64,000 bases of DNA. Origin: Owenia fusiformis. Its lineage: Eukaryota; Annelida; Polychaeta; Sabellida; Oweniidae. The notes under the pieces are model-generated. The model made no database searches. It saw only the letters and a list, made by a program, of their open reading frames with translations, and was not told the DNA's origin. This document shows positions 1 through 12,192 of the stretch, piece after piece (the first letter of the stretch is position 1; each line of letters starts with the position of its first letter). The position numbers and the translations under genes were made by a program. Location: assembly GCA_903813345.2 (NCBI GenBank), contig CAIIXF020000005.1, positions 4,305,375 to 4,369,374 on the forward strand, in the 5' to 3' direction.

Positions 1-1929
1 ATATTTTCATTATGTTAAAATAAATTGCAACTCTTAGTTGTTTTGAGTTTCTGTCTTGAAGAGTCATTAAAGTTCATTTTACATTGAAATCACCATGGTC
101 ATTGAGTATGATTATGTTATATGCAAAAAACGTTTTATATAATTCAATCCAATGAGCCATTGTGTACTTCTGGGATGGAACAAAGTAAAAATTGTAAAAA
201 TGCATTACATATATTGAGTAATTTGACTAGCTTGTATTTATTGAATTGTTTTGTGATGTTCTCATTTCTTACCAAGTGAATCCTTAAAGCTACAGTTTTA
301 ATCGAAAAATTAAAACATCAGAAAAGATTAATAAAAATAAAGATATTTGTCTCTATCATTGCCATTAACTACTGATGTATATATTCAATAATCACATAGT
401 TTTACTGAGACACATGAGATCATTGTGTTTCAATTGAAGGCTCTCTGATTGCTGTTACAACAGCTCTGTTTAACAATTGAAAAATCACAGAATAGATGAA
501 GACTTCAATTTCTGAGACATTATACTTTTTAAGCTTACACACTGTCCCTGCAAACCAATGAATGGATATTAATTAACAGTGGGTGGATGTTGTTTAATGA
601 AAATGTGTTGTTTACATGATATCAAAGAAACTGCAAATGATAGCTTATTACTGTGTGACATGGATATAATTAACTTTTATTTTGTCAACAAAACAATATT
701 CACTTTAGAAACAAGAGAAAATATATAGGTGTTAGCTTAATAATATAATTGAAGTGCGTCATACCTTTTCTATCAACTACACAGTTGATGAAACATGTCA
801 CCATATCTGAGATTGTAATAGGGATAAGTGAGGCAATGACACAGTGATGATTTATTATTCTGGAGATTATGAGAACAACAATCATACTTATTAGGTCATC
901 CTCGGAGGTGTTATGGTGAACTGTATCATAAATAATCTCAACAGTAATCCCTCCTCTAGTCTGAAAGTCAGTTGATGGTTAATGTTGGAAAATGTGACTT
1001 GAGATAAAAGACTGACGGTAGAGGTAACTGAAGATCATGATAAGGAATATCATGAGGCCTGATGTGTGAAGATAATTATGTGATTGAATATGGGAATAAC
1101 ACAACATGGTTATGAAGAGCATCCGTTCAGGTTAATCTCCTACTGCAGCAGTAAGTACTAAGCAGCTATAAAAGCAAAAGGATTATGTTAATTCATTAAT
1201 ATTTCCTCAATGCTTTTTTATCATTAATAACATCGATTCACAAATCTATATATAATGACATCAATCCTAAATAACACGCAATTTTGCACTTTGTGAAGAA
1301 ATTCCTGGATTAAATACAAAGAAAATAAGATTTATATTATATTACATGAGATTAGGCTCATTGATATGTCTTACAAATACAAGTAGTCGCTTTAAGTATA
1401 ATAAGTAGAGTCCTACGAGGAGTGTGATATACCGAGTTATCCCATACTTGGATGTGTTACAGGTACATAAAGCCGGTTTGCGAAAACTTATATCTTCATC
1501 AGCGGGCAGTTATAGCTTTATGTCCTGCTCCGAGCGGGCAGATATAGGATATCTACCCGCTACGTCATAATCACTCTTCGCATATTCATTCATTCTTTAT
1601 TGCAAAAAACGCAGACAATAGCGATCTTTTTGATGCATTAAAGAAAGTAAGGAGCAGTATGTCCTGTTAATAATCAAAGATTAGAGAAAATAAATGTGGA
1701 TAAATATCAGAAAGAACAGGATAAATTATTTCCAAGTAACAATAGGCATACAGTCATACAGCACTTGGAAACAGCACTGAATAGACAACAAAAAACATGT
1801 TTTTGATCTATTGAGCTTATCTCCATTAACAAAACCATCCATGTTATCTATTATACACCGTTGCTCATAAATATGGAATATTAGATTTGTCTGATCAGAA
1901 TTAAATTTTTGAATGAAGACAACACTTAT
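1..1929. other. AT-rich non-coding stretch
   Basis: I see no gene here. The only reading frame is a 61-codon one without recognisable content. A small GC-richer island near 1500-1565 holds the motif GCGGGCAG twice and its complement, and is followed by TACGTCATAATC, which resembles a CRE-like site; with no gene start nearby it is only a note. Confidence 0.6.
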
Positions 1930-3434
1930 GCCTTGGTCACATAGGCTCCGATTTTCCCTACGGCGCCCGGCCGATGAGTATTTTGTTCAAAATCGGCTGG
2001 TGAGCTAGGGCATCGTACGGGCGCCAGGCGATTATCGCCACTCATCGGCAGATTTTTAGACATCGTACGGGCGCCGGCAGAGTTTTATCGCGGAGATAAA
2101 AGTTGCCGATGTCTTGGCGATTTTTTCTCAACCAAACTCATCAGTACCTACCCGACCGTGTCCCTTCCGATCATCATACGATTATCTTACGGTGCCCGGT
2201 GGCATCACACGGTCATCTTGGGATTTTGCGTGCTGATTTGTTTGATAAATCTAATAATGATTACTTATAAAGTGATATAAAGGTTTTAAAAATAATGAGG
2301 TAGGGAATTATAATTACTACACACTGTCAGAGATTTTTTATAGAACATAAATGGAACGATTAGGCTTACTGTAAAACAATGACACACATTTGCATGGCTG
2401 GGTGGGTGGGTTCATCTAGTAGTTCTTATATTGACATTAATCGTGTATGTCTGTCATACACATTGAATAGAGTGATACATTTCTATGCGTATATTCACTC
2501 ATGCATATACCATTACAAATCATTTATTTTAAAAATCTTCGGAATGTTTTTGTGAGTACAATATTTTCAAGGGTCACAATTTTAATACGAAAGTTCACTG
2601 TCTCAATTACAGTTAATATGCCAAAGGCTAGGGATAGAGGGGATAAGGCCAATGGGCCATATATCAGGAAGGTCTTGGGAAGACAGGAGAAGATTTAGAT
2701 GTGTCTAGGGAAGAGGGTACTCCACTTGAAATAGAAGAAAAAATCGCCAATTTCTATGACCAAACAAATTCTCTTTACGAGAACAGACAAAAGAAAGATG
2801 CAGATATATGGAATTTTGCTAATAGCATCGGATGGACAGGTAGACATAGTATTTGTTTATATGAAAGATCTAAAAATGAATTAAGGTCAGGGTTCACTTT
2901 GATGAAAAGACCACATGCAGTATGGCAAGTGATTTTAGACGGTCATATCTTTCACCATGAGTACTTTCTGGGCATAAATACAGTGTTTTTATTAAAACAA
3001 TATGTTTTCTTTCAATTGAAGTACCCATGATATTAAAAATGTCAATCAAACAATTTGAAAAATTATGAAAAGGGACCCCGTGTCAGCATTTTTTCTAAAT
3101 ATTGAACCTATTTACTCAAAAGAGGATCTTTCTGATTTTTATTGCATGAAAACATTATTATCCTGGAAGTCCTGTCTATCAAAGTATTTCGTTTTCAAAT
3201 CTTGCATTCTAGCCATGTGACACAGTCACACCGGGTCATACAAGAATTTTGTATAAATCTAGAGGCCTGTAGATCGACCGATGTCCTGGCGGGTGCCGTA
3301 CGGCCATCGGCAGATAGCCTTGCGATACCCGTGCGATGTCTTTCAGATTCAATTGATTGCGGGCGCCGTACGATGCCTGTACTCATTTGACCATACTCAC
3401 GATTAGATCAAGACATTGGCTATGTGACCTAGGC
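1930..3434. mobile_element. Candidate DNA element with short TIRs and CpG-rich subterminal repeats
   Basis: The left end reads GCCTTGGTCACATAG and the right end is its near-perfect reverse complement, CTATGTGACCTAGGC. Just inside both ends lie CpG-rich blocks built from CGTACGGGCGCC / GGCGCCGTACG motifs (about 1955-2215 and 3255-3385), very unlike the surrounding AT-rich DNA. The interior contains only short frames, none recognisable. No clear target-site duplication is visible, so this could also be two independent short elements of one family. Confidence 0.45.
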
Positions 3435-4234
3435 ATTACCTGGAGTAATTTTAGCAATTTATTTTCTAGGAAAATCATAAACCATTATTTAATCTACAAA
3501 TCAACATTTTTTGGAGAAAAGTATTTACATTTAAGTTTTGCATTTTCAAAACACCCAAATCCAAAATGTAATCATGCGGTACTCACTCACCGGGGCGTAT
3601 CGAAAACCAAAACGCCCCGCAAAACCGTTAATTTGAATTTTAAACCTACCCTTTCAACTATGAACTCTCACAGCACATTTCAACCAATTATTTTGCAATG
3701 ATTGTATTCTCAATATTACACTTATTATAGTGTTCGGATGCAAGATTATTGGAAACCAACATTGATGTGTTCACACTGAAGATTCAATTAATTCCTTATA
3801 ATATTTTAAAGTTTGAAGGATGGCATTCAAGTCTTAATATAATTTAGAGGATCTGCAAGTGAAGGATCAGTGGACATAATTGCTGCATTGTTCATTATAT
3901 GTCCCTTAATTGGCTAAAAGGCTGTGTAACTGACAATGATAGAGAAACTGATTTGTCACATCATCCTATTGAGGCTTGTCAGTTTGATGTCCCCCTGTGC
4001 TCTATGTCCAACAGCTTAGATTACCTATACTCAGTTTGCTATACCTTATAAGCTAGATAATACAGGCAAAAAGACGCATTTGCAGGTTTATGAAAAAGAC
4101 TGATCACTGACCGACCACCGACCAATCACTCTCCAATCACTCTACCAATCACTTGGGAACATGTGGCCAGTGGACACTGGTCAGCTGTCGGCCCTCTACA
4201 TAAAGAACAATAGATGCAAAATTAGAGGAAAGTA

Positions 4235-5060
4235 TAGGGTGTACCAAAAAACTTTACCCACTTTAACCAATAAAGTTTGATTGAAGAAAGTTTGCACAAT
4301 TAAAGTTAGTTCAATGTTCTTCAAGTTTAATCACTATAGCAAATGTATGGCCCATTTGCTATCCAAATAATGTTTTCCAAAGGGGCACCGCGTCTCTGAA
4401 GACGGACTTGCAATTATATTTGATTGGGCAATGAAGAAAATTTTAAGTTGAATGGTCATGTTAATAGCAATAACTATATGTTTTTGGGGTAACCATGCTC
4501 GTGATGGAATGGCTCAGAGACAACTTCATTAAGCAAGATGCATTGTATGGTATGCTTTGAGTAAACATGGACTCATTGGGCAGTATTTCATTTTAAATGA
4601 GGAAGGGCAAACTGTAACCATAGCGTTATATTGTTGTGCTTAGAAAGTTTTGGAGGGCTCTACAAAGAAAGAATGGTGTTGATAGGCCCTCCCAAAGGTT
4701 TCAACAAGTGGTGTAGCTACACCACACACATCCAACATCACCTTTGAGTGTTCTTGAGAATCATTTTAAACATTGACTCATCAGTCCCAACTGAGCAGCC
4801 CACTCCCCAGACCTGAACCCCCCAGATTTTTATCTCGCGGGGTTCCTTAAGGATAATGTGTATGCCAACAACCCTCAAACTATTGTAGAGATGAAACAAG
4901 AGATAACACAAAAGATCCATTTTGAAGGTTTTTCAGAAATTCTTGTCACCTCTTGTCTCCAAATTCACACACATGATAGAGGAGTTCTAGAGCTGATTAC
5001 CTTTTGGGTGGCCTTTTGGGTGGCCATCATGGATCAACAATTTATAGTTTGATGATTGTA
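4235..5060 (+). pseudogene. Decayed mariner-like transposase
   Basis: Conceptual translation in shifting frames gives blocks in the order expected of the C-terminal half of a mariner-family DDE transposase. A degenerate block near 4640-4735 resembles the FWR..ALYRRNGV and WFQQDGA.PHTS region, and a clearer block near 4793-4905 reads HSPDLNPPDFYL followed by GFLKDNVYANNP. SPDLNPPDF with the adjoining G.LKD.VY is typical of the region around the last catalytic aspartate. Several stops and frame changes interrupt it and no intact reading frame remains. The left end TAGGGTGTACC at 4235 resembles a terminal repeat of this group; I could not find its partner on the right. Assignment to mariner is confident, to a subfamily not. 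Confidence 0.65.
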
Positions 5061-5239
5061 CCTGCCATTTTACATGGATGTGGCATATGGGTGATTTCTG
5101 AAAATGCCAAGAATAAACTTCTCAGTTATAAACGTCAGTTATGCAAATTAAATGTAAACGAGCTGAGTCAGCTTTGATTGGTGACTTGAGGTGGTCTTCT
5201 TTCTTGGAAATAAATGAAAAAGACAAGTTGACTATTTTA

Positions 5240-5579
5240 TTTATTTGAAACATAAATTACCCAAATGCTCTTGAATCCCTTCTTAAATCATACCTTTCAG
5301 GAAAAGAATCATACTGGAAATACGTTTCCAACATTCGTAACTCAATGATTAACAAAGGGTTAGACGATGCTATTTTCAGAGAAGACAGTGATTGGTAGAA
5401 CTCATATCAGTCAATAAATAAGACACAAAATACAGAACACATTTTTGATAGCATGACAGAGCATCCTTCACTGGATTAATACAAGACACTTTTTGGCCAG
5501 GACAAATAATTGATGGAAAAAAGTGATGGAATTTGTATGAGTGATTGTAAATGTAAAGAAGATATCACACATCGACTCT
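5240..5579 (+). pseudogene. LINE C-terminal fragment, left half
   Basis: A translated stretch with a few stops ends in a Cys/His pattern (CKCKEDITHRLL) like the zinc-knuckle region downstream of the reverse transcriptase in non-LTR retrotransposons. It stops abruptly at the TA dinucleotide that flanks the next element and resumes in the same frame at 8863. The reverse transcriptase itself is absent, so this is an old 5'-truncated copy. The clade cannot be named. Confidence 0.5.
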
Positions 5580-5649
5580 TACCCCGGCGAAATGATATTC
5601 TTATGATATGAATATTCATGAATTATTCATGAATATTCAGGTGTGATGA

Positions 5650-7240
5650 ATATTGTAATATCGATATGAATTGTGAAGAATAAAGATTTAACCATATTCT
5701 TGTATTTTTGAAGAATAATAAAGAATAATTTATGTTCCTGAATATTCTTCAATTTCTATGGTGAATAATTGAAGAAGAATAAAGAAAATTTTATGTTCTT
5801 GAAAATTCTTTATAATTTCACCACGCTGAATGAAGAAAATTTGGATAATTATGAAGAACACATCTGTTCTTATATATTCTTCATTTTTTCACCACCTTGT
5901 TTGAAGGATATTTGAAGAATAATAAAGAACATCTCTGTTCTTAGATATTCTTCTTTTTTCACTACCTTATGTGAAAGATATTTGAATAATACTGAAGAAT
6001 ATTTATGTTCTTAAATATTCTTCATATTCTCACCAAAATGTTTGAAGAATATTTGAAGAATAATGAAGAACCTTTTGTATTTTTTGAAAACTTGGAAATC
6101 CTTGATATTTTCACCATGTTGTTGAAGAATATTCAAATAATAATGAAGAACTAATATGTTCTCAGATATTCTTCACCTTTGCACCACCTAATTTGAAGGA
6201 TATTTGAAGGATACGAAAGAAGATTTTGTTTCCTTGGATATCCTGAAAATTCTTCATATTTTCACCAATTTGTTAAAAGGATATTTGAATAATAATGAAG
6301 AACTAATATGTTCTTAGATATTCTTCAATTTTCACCACCTCATTTGACGGGTATTTGAAGAATAATAAAGAACATTTTGTATTCATGAAAATCTTGGAAA
6401 TGCTTCATATTTTCACCACTTTGTTTAAGGATATTTGAATAATAATGAAGAATTAATATGTTCTTAGATATTCTTCATTTTTTCACCACCTCATTTGAAG
6501 AATATTTGACGAATAATGAATCATAACCTTTCCCAGAATTCCTCAAAAAGGAAATGATTGTTTTAGGCGGGAAAAAACACATTAGTAAAACATGAAATTG
6601 AAGCTCTTGTTAAAAAGGGACATGTCCTTAAAATATGTGGAGAGAGAAACAGGAACATATGCCAAAAGGTAGGTGACATATATTATCTTGTTTAGATCAA
6701 TAATTAGATAGCTATTTCCACCTAGAGAGGAGATATCTCAAGATCTGGAGTTTTCATATAGAAATCAGCCATTTTATTTGTATCTAAAGATTTATTCTTA
6801 GAAATTCTTCTTTTTTCCATTCTGTTTGAAGAATATTTGAGGAATATTGGGGAAAATGTTTAATAACTTTAAGAAAAACATGAAGCTCTTTTGTAACATG
6901 GGAACAATTTGTTAAAGGGACATTTGAATAATGATGAAGAACTAATACGTTCTAAGATATTCTTCAATTTTTCACGACCTCATTTGATGGGTACTTGAAG
7001 AATAAAAAACAACATTTTGCATTTATGAAAATCTTGGAAATGCTTCATATTTTCACCACTTTGTTTAGAGGATATTCAAATAATAATGAAGAATTAATAT
7101 GTTCTTAGATATTCTTAATTTTTTCACCAGCTCATTTGAAGAATATTTGAAGAATTATGAATCATAACCTATCCCAGAATTCCTCAAAAATGAAATTATT
7201 GTTTTAGGCGGGAAAACACAAAAGTCCATGAAAGTTTATT
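5650..7240. repeat. Degenerate tandem array plus about 640-bp direct duplication
   Basis: From about 5650 a unit of roughly 70-120 bases recurs, each with a TTTCACCACCT core followed by TTTGAAG.ATATTTGAA.AATAA.GAAGAA. The block at about 6285-6577 is repeated about 640 bases downstream at 6926-7219, both ending in a TTTTAGGCGGGAAAA sequence. Confidence 0.7.
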
Positions 7241-7390
7241 CATGAATATTCAAGTAATTCAATTTGGAGAATTTTCGGGAATTCAGGAATTATTCAATGC
7301 CATTTCACTGGGGTAGGGACAAAGGAGCTTTGCTTGTTGATAAATCAACTATCAATAGATGGATTTGGTTTTTGCTAATACTTTAAGATG

Positions 7391-8640
7391 AGGAATATTT
7401 CAAGAAAAATGAAGCTTAACTTGGAGAAGATTTCAAGAACATTGAGGAACAGAATATATACAGGTGATGAATATTTATTCTTCATTTAAGCAATAGTTCA
7501 TAAACATACATGTGAGTTAATTCATGAATTATTCAAGAATGTTGGAGAATATAATGTTATGAATATTTCATGAATATACAATTGGTGAATATTTCAAGAA
7601 ATATGAGGTCGTATACATGGAGATGATTTCAAGAATGTTGAAGAATATAATGTCATGAATATTTCAAGAAATATGAAGCTAAACCTGGAGAAGATTTCAA
7701 GAATATTGAGGGATAGAATATCATGAATATTTCAAGAATATACGGGTGATGAATATTTCATGAATAGCCTATAGAGTTGATGAATATTTCATGAGTCCAA
7801 ATTGTATTTCAGTCATATTCATGAATAGTTCAGGTATATTTATTTTTCATTGAGTAATATTTCATGAACATACAGGTGATAAATATTTCATGAATATGCA
7901 GTTGAGGAATATTTCAAGAAAAATGAAGCTAAACTTGGAGAAGATTTCAAGAACATTGAGGAACAGAATATATACAGGTGATGAATATTTATTCTTCATT
8001 TAAGTAATAGTTCGTGAACATACATGTGAGTTAATTCATGAATTATTCAAGAATGTTGGAGAATATAATGTTATGAATATTTCATGAATATACAGTTGGT
8101 GAATATTTCAAGAAATATGAGGTCGTATACATGGAGATGATTTCAAGAATGTTGAAGAATATAATGTCATGAATATTTCAAGAAATATGAAGCTAAACCT
8201 GGAGAAGATTTCAAGAATATTGAGGGATAGAATATCATGAATGTTTCAAGAATATAAGGGTGATGAATATTTCATGAATAGCCTATAGAGTTGATGAATA
8301 TTTCATGAGTCCAAATTGTATTTCAGTCATATTCATGAATAGTTCAGGTATATTTATTTTTCATTGAGTAACATTTCATGAACATACAGGTGATAAATAT
8401 TTCATGAATATGCAGTTGAGGAATATTTCAAGAAAAATGAAGCTAAACCTGGAGAAGATTTCAAGAATATTGAGGAATAGAATATCACGAATATTTCAAG
8501 AATATAGAGGTGATGAATATTTCATTAATATACAGGTGGTGAATATTTCAAGAACTATGAGGCTTGCTTTTTTCATGAATATTTCAAGAAATATGAGGCT
8601 TATTTTTCATGAATATTTCAAGAAATATGAGGCTTACTTT
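7391..8640. repeat. 514-bp tandem repeat, about two and a half copies
   Basis: The sequence AGGAATATTTCAAGAAAAAT starts at 7391, 7905 and 8419, exactly 514 bases apart each time, and the intervening units are nearly identical. High similarity between units indicates recent duplication compared with the more decayed array to the left. Confidence 0.85.
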
Positions 8641-8862
8641 TCATGAATTTTTAAGGAATGTGATATCATGAATATTTCATGAATATACAGTTCATGAATA
8701 TTTCATGAGTCCAAATTGTATTTCAGTCATATTCATAAATAGTTCAGGTATATTTATTCTTCAATATTCTTCATTGATGAATTATTCATGAAAAAAGTTC
8801 ATGAATTCCCATGAATTATACCTGAATATTCATGATTAATTCACATTCATTTTGCCGGGGTA

Positions 8863-9145
8863 GAATGCCCCTCCTTTATTAAAGAAAGATCAGAATTTTA
8901 TAATAATATTGAGTCCAAATGTCCAGGAGAAAACTTATTTGCATGTTAGGTTAATCTTTGAGGACTGGGGGCAAGGTGTCTTTGACGATTTAGTTAAAAG
9001 ATTTTTAATTAAGATTAAAAGTTCACTTAAAAGTGTATATAAGTTCATATATAAATGTTTTTACTATGCATTATTGTTTTAAATGTGACGCACCTATTTT
9101 AGTGTGCCGCCGATTCTAAGGTGTCTGTCAAATAAAATAAATAAA
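8863..9145 (+). pseudogene. LINE C-terminal fragment, right half
   Basis: This continues the LINE frame broken at 5579: the first codons after the TA complete the Cys/His motif (ECPSFIKERSEFY). It decays after about 30 codons and ends near AAATAAAATAAATAAATA, which looks like the A-rich 3' tail of the retrotransposon. Confidence 0.5.
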
Positions 9146-9217
9146 TATATTGTTCTAGAAAACACATCAGACACTTCTTTAATTCTCGGTATCATATGTT
9201 CGGAATGAAATTAAACA

Positions 9218-9505
9218 TTATCCGAACCTCATTGGAACAAAATGACATAAACACAATGTGTTTAGGCCTCTCAGTATTGTAATTGTACAAAGGAAAGTTT
9301 GGTTGATCAAAAAAAGCATCCTGTTAATGAAATAAAAGGTTTATCTTAATTGTTATCTATTTTTTTTTTTTTTTTTTTTAATCTTTTGAATACTTTTTGT
9401 TAAATCAACCAAACTTTCCTTTGTATAACTATAATAATATTGAGAGGTCAAAGAAAATGTTGTATATGCTATTTCGTTCCAACAAGGTTCTGAAAAAAAC
9501 AATTG
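9218..9505. repeat. Fold-back (inverted repeat) element
   Basis: Two arms of about 100 bases are imperfect reverse complements: the left contains TACAAAGGAAAGTTTGGTTG (about 9286-9305) and the right its complement CAACCAAACTTTCCTTTGTA (about 9406-9425). The loop holds a run of about 20 T (9360-9380). No coding capacity. It resembles a fold-back MITE; the transcript could form a hairpin. Confidence 0.75.
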
Positions 9506-10090
9506 CACTAAAAAACAAAAAATGTTAACAAAAACAGGTAGTTCTTAATACAAACATAAGATGCGCCCAAATTTAGATCAATTTACCCTTTGCGAGATCA
9601 TATATGTATTTGTAATTAAGGCAACTTTATTTGAAAATCTTTATATTACTAATCAATAATGAAGCTGATGCTCTATTTAATTTGATCAAAGCACAGGTAC
9701 TGAATGCACAAAATACATGTAATGTTAGTTACATTTTGATTATAGTGAAACAGATAGTTACCATATTTACCTCAAAATAGCAATTGAAAAAAATGAAAAA
9801 CAATTACATGGCTTCAAGAACAAAAAAACCTTTAGAGACCCAGACATTAGCCGTTGACTTAGCATCTTCACTTATTTGCAGTATTTCATACAATAACAAA
9901 TATTTAATTTTGTTTTCTATTTACTGTGTCAACACATCATGTCTAATGTTAGATAGGTTTCAGACTAGTTCTAAAATTAGTTTATTCCTGCAGATTGAAT
10001 GCAAAAGAATATTTAAAATGTATGTTTTATCATATCGTCAAGATTCAGGATGTGTAAAAGTGTAAACTTATTGAATCAATTGCAGAATCA

Positions 10091-10600
10091 AATACTGTAG
10101 ATTGGGTTAATTTGGCGCTACTTAATTTGGCGATTTTGCCATTTTTGGCATATGACGGCTATTTAATTTGGCGGATATGCAAAAAATGTTAAACTTACGC
10201 GCTGTTTGCGAATTACCATGTAAATGGGCATGTTTGGCTTTGTTCATTTTTGTCTTTTGAGGACCACTGGCGATATTCACCACGTTTGTACATTTTTGTG
10301 AGATCACGGATCCTTTACATTTTGCACCACGATCGATGCTGCTACTACACCACGCTTTTTCTTTTTAGTTTTTCCCTGAGTATTAATGAGTGACTGACCA
10401 GTTCTGTGCCAATTTATGAGAGACATTTTTTCATATTTTTCGAAAAAAACTAAACCGGAAGTGTCCTAAATACACTGGACGAAATAACCTAGATAATTCC
10501 CGGGGATTCATTCTAAATTTTGGCGAAGATTTATATTGGCGAATTTTTCAATTTAAAAATAAATTAAAGCGGGCGCCAAATTAACCCAATCTACAGTATT
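10091..10600. mobile_element. 510-bp MITE with 28-bp perfect TIRs
   Basis: The first 28 bases (10091-10118) and last 28 bases (10573-10600) are perfect reverse complements, starting AATACTGTAGATTGGG. Within the left end TTAATTTGGCG is repeated three times. The interior has only short frames (one of 61 codons on the minus strand is a repeat artefact). If the inner TA is the target duplication, the element proper starts CTGTAG. A diverged relative of one end lies at about 17905-17985. Confidence 0.85.
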
Positions 10601-12140
10601 TGGAAAGTTCTAAATGTTCTTAATTGCTAACATCATGAGACAATGAAATCAATGTATCAATCCCCATTTATGGATATCTTATTATATATTTAATTTAATT
10701 TAAATGTAGTTATAAAATTAAGAAATGGGAACCTATATACTTGGTCACTCATTGAATTTTGGTTGCAAGATAGAATTAATAACTCATGTAGGAGAAAATA
10801 CTTAAATCAATTCCAATTTTTGGGTGATGCTCTTGAAAAAGCATGATGCAACATATCCTTCCATGGTTCCATCTTTAAATAAACAACATAGCTGTAGCAT
10901 CAGCAAATATAGAGCCTAAGCTGTGTTTCATTTCATCATTGTTATCTTATTTTGCTAGTATTAAAATGTCATATAGCTTGAATTTATAACTCCAGCTGAT
11001 TTTTCCTGATTGGTCGACATTATTTTTATTTATAATTCTTTAGGGAGCAAATGCATAAATAGGCAATTATTTTTTAATTAAGACTAAATCTGATATCACT
11101 GTGAAAGAAATTTATTAAGGTAAGATTTGTTAAACTCTCTTGAATATATTTTAAATAAGAAATAAGTTGCAAACTCAATATTTTCCATCCGTACTTCTCA
11201 ACCTGGTGAACATTTTCTGGTGACTTCTAGTGAATCAGTATTCCAGACAAGTATTCAAGACCAATTGAAGAAGACCAGTGTCTCAAGAGTATTTCCATTC
11301 AAAGTAGCTATGGCAGAACATAATACAATTTTCTCTTTTAACCATTTTTTCATTTCAGATAGTTTTCCATTATATTAACACAATATATTTGGAATCATCC
11401 CTAAATATCTTGAATTGCTCCACTCAGATATAAAGGGGGTCATATTACATTTGACTGAACAAGTAGATAAATTACTATTGAAATTTAAAGTGAAAATTAA
11501 ACTCAAGCATCATTTCCCCACAGACTGTCACAACTCAGTTAATAAAAAATGGCATTTCACTCTTATCCCACGGACTAAACTAATAAGGGAGGATGAATAT
11601 AGGATGTTTGTCCCTCATCAATTAATTCAGTGCAATTTACATAACTTTTTCATTTTAGTTTCTGCTCTGGCGCCAAATAATTGTTTTCCATCTGCTTGAA
11701 TTGCTTGATTGATTGATTGATTATCTCGTAATTTAATAGAATCATGAATTCAAGTTGTCCTTATGTAGTCAATTGATCGTCTCATAGGAATACTGATTTA
11801 TGAACATACATTCTTATTCTAAGCAATTGCCTCAATGTTAGTTTAGAGAAAGGTGTAAGTTTGAAGCCATACATTAATTTGTCAGTAAAGTGAAACTTGT
11901 AGTACTTAATTGTATAAGAAATGATTTACCTTTTTTTATTTTATTTATGAAATCAATGTTCCCATTGACACAATAACAATCCAACAACTGAGATATATAT
12001 TTCATTGATTATTTCATTTGTCTATTTTTATTGATTAGCCTGCAGTAATAAAAGCAAAAATACCAGATGATTACACATGATATATTTGCACTTTATGTCT
12101 AATTCAACCATACTCTGTTTCAATCTTTGTTATTAATGTG
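10601..12140. other. Non-coding DNA upstream of the GPCR gene
   Basis: AT-rich with no convincing gene. A 94-codon frame at 11415-11699 has ordinary composition but no recognisable domain and no supporting splice or start signals. A TTGA tetranucleotide run sits at about 11699-11722. This stretch probably includes the promoter and an upstream non-coding exon of the downstream gene, but I cannot place them. Confidence 0.5.
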
Positions 12141-12192
12141 TTTCAGGATTGCTGTATATTGAGAGGGGCCTTAGAGGCGGTGCTTATTAACA

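Larger units (their letters stand above)
5582..8860. mobile_element. 3.28-kb TA-flanked element made of GAATATT/CATGAA repeats
   Basis: The element begins CCCCGGC and ends GCCGGGG, and the similarity of the two ends continues inwards (an AAATGA block, then CATGAATATTCAGGT). It is flanked on both sides by TA (5580-5581 and 8861-8862), a two-base target duplication as made by Tc1/mariner-like and some other transposases. Removing it with one TA restores a continuous LINE reading frame. The interior is almost entirely tandem and dispersed copies of AT-rich motifs such as GAATATTTCAAGAA and TTCTTCATTTT; a short 80-codon frame at 8404-8646 is just repeat. No transposase is encoded, so it must be non-autonomous. 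Confidence 0.8.

Noticed and set aside
3142-3701. Overlapping frames of 63-114 codons on both strands
   Set aside because: They lie in the GC-rich end of the candidate TIR element, change frame freely and show no domain.
8404-8646. 80-codon frame with repeated NISRNMR-like units
   Set aside because: It is part of the 514-bp AT-rich repeat inside the TA-flanked element.
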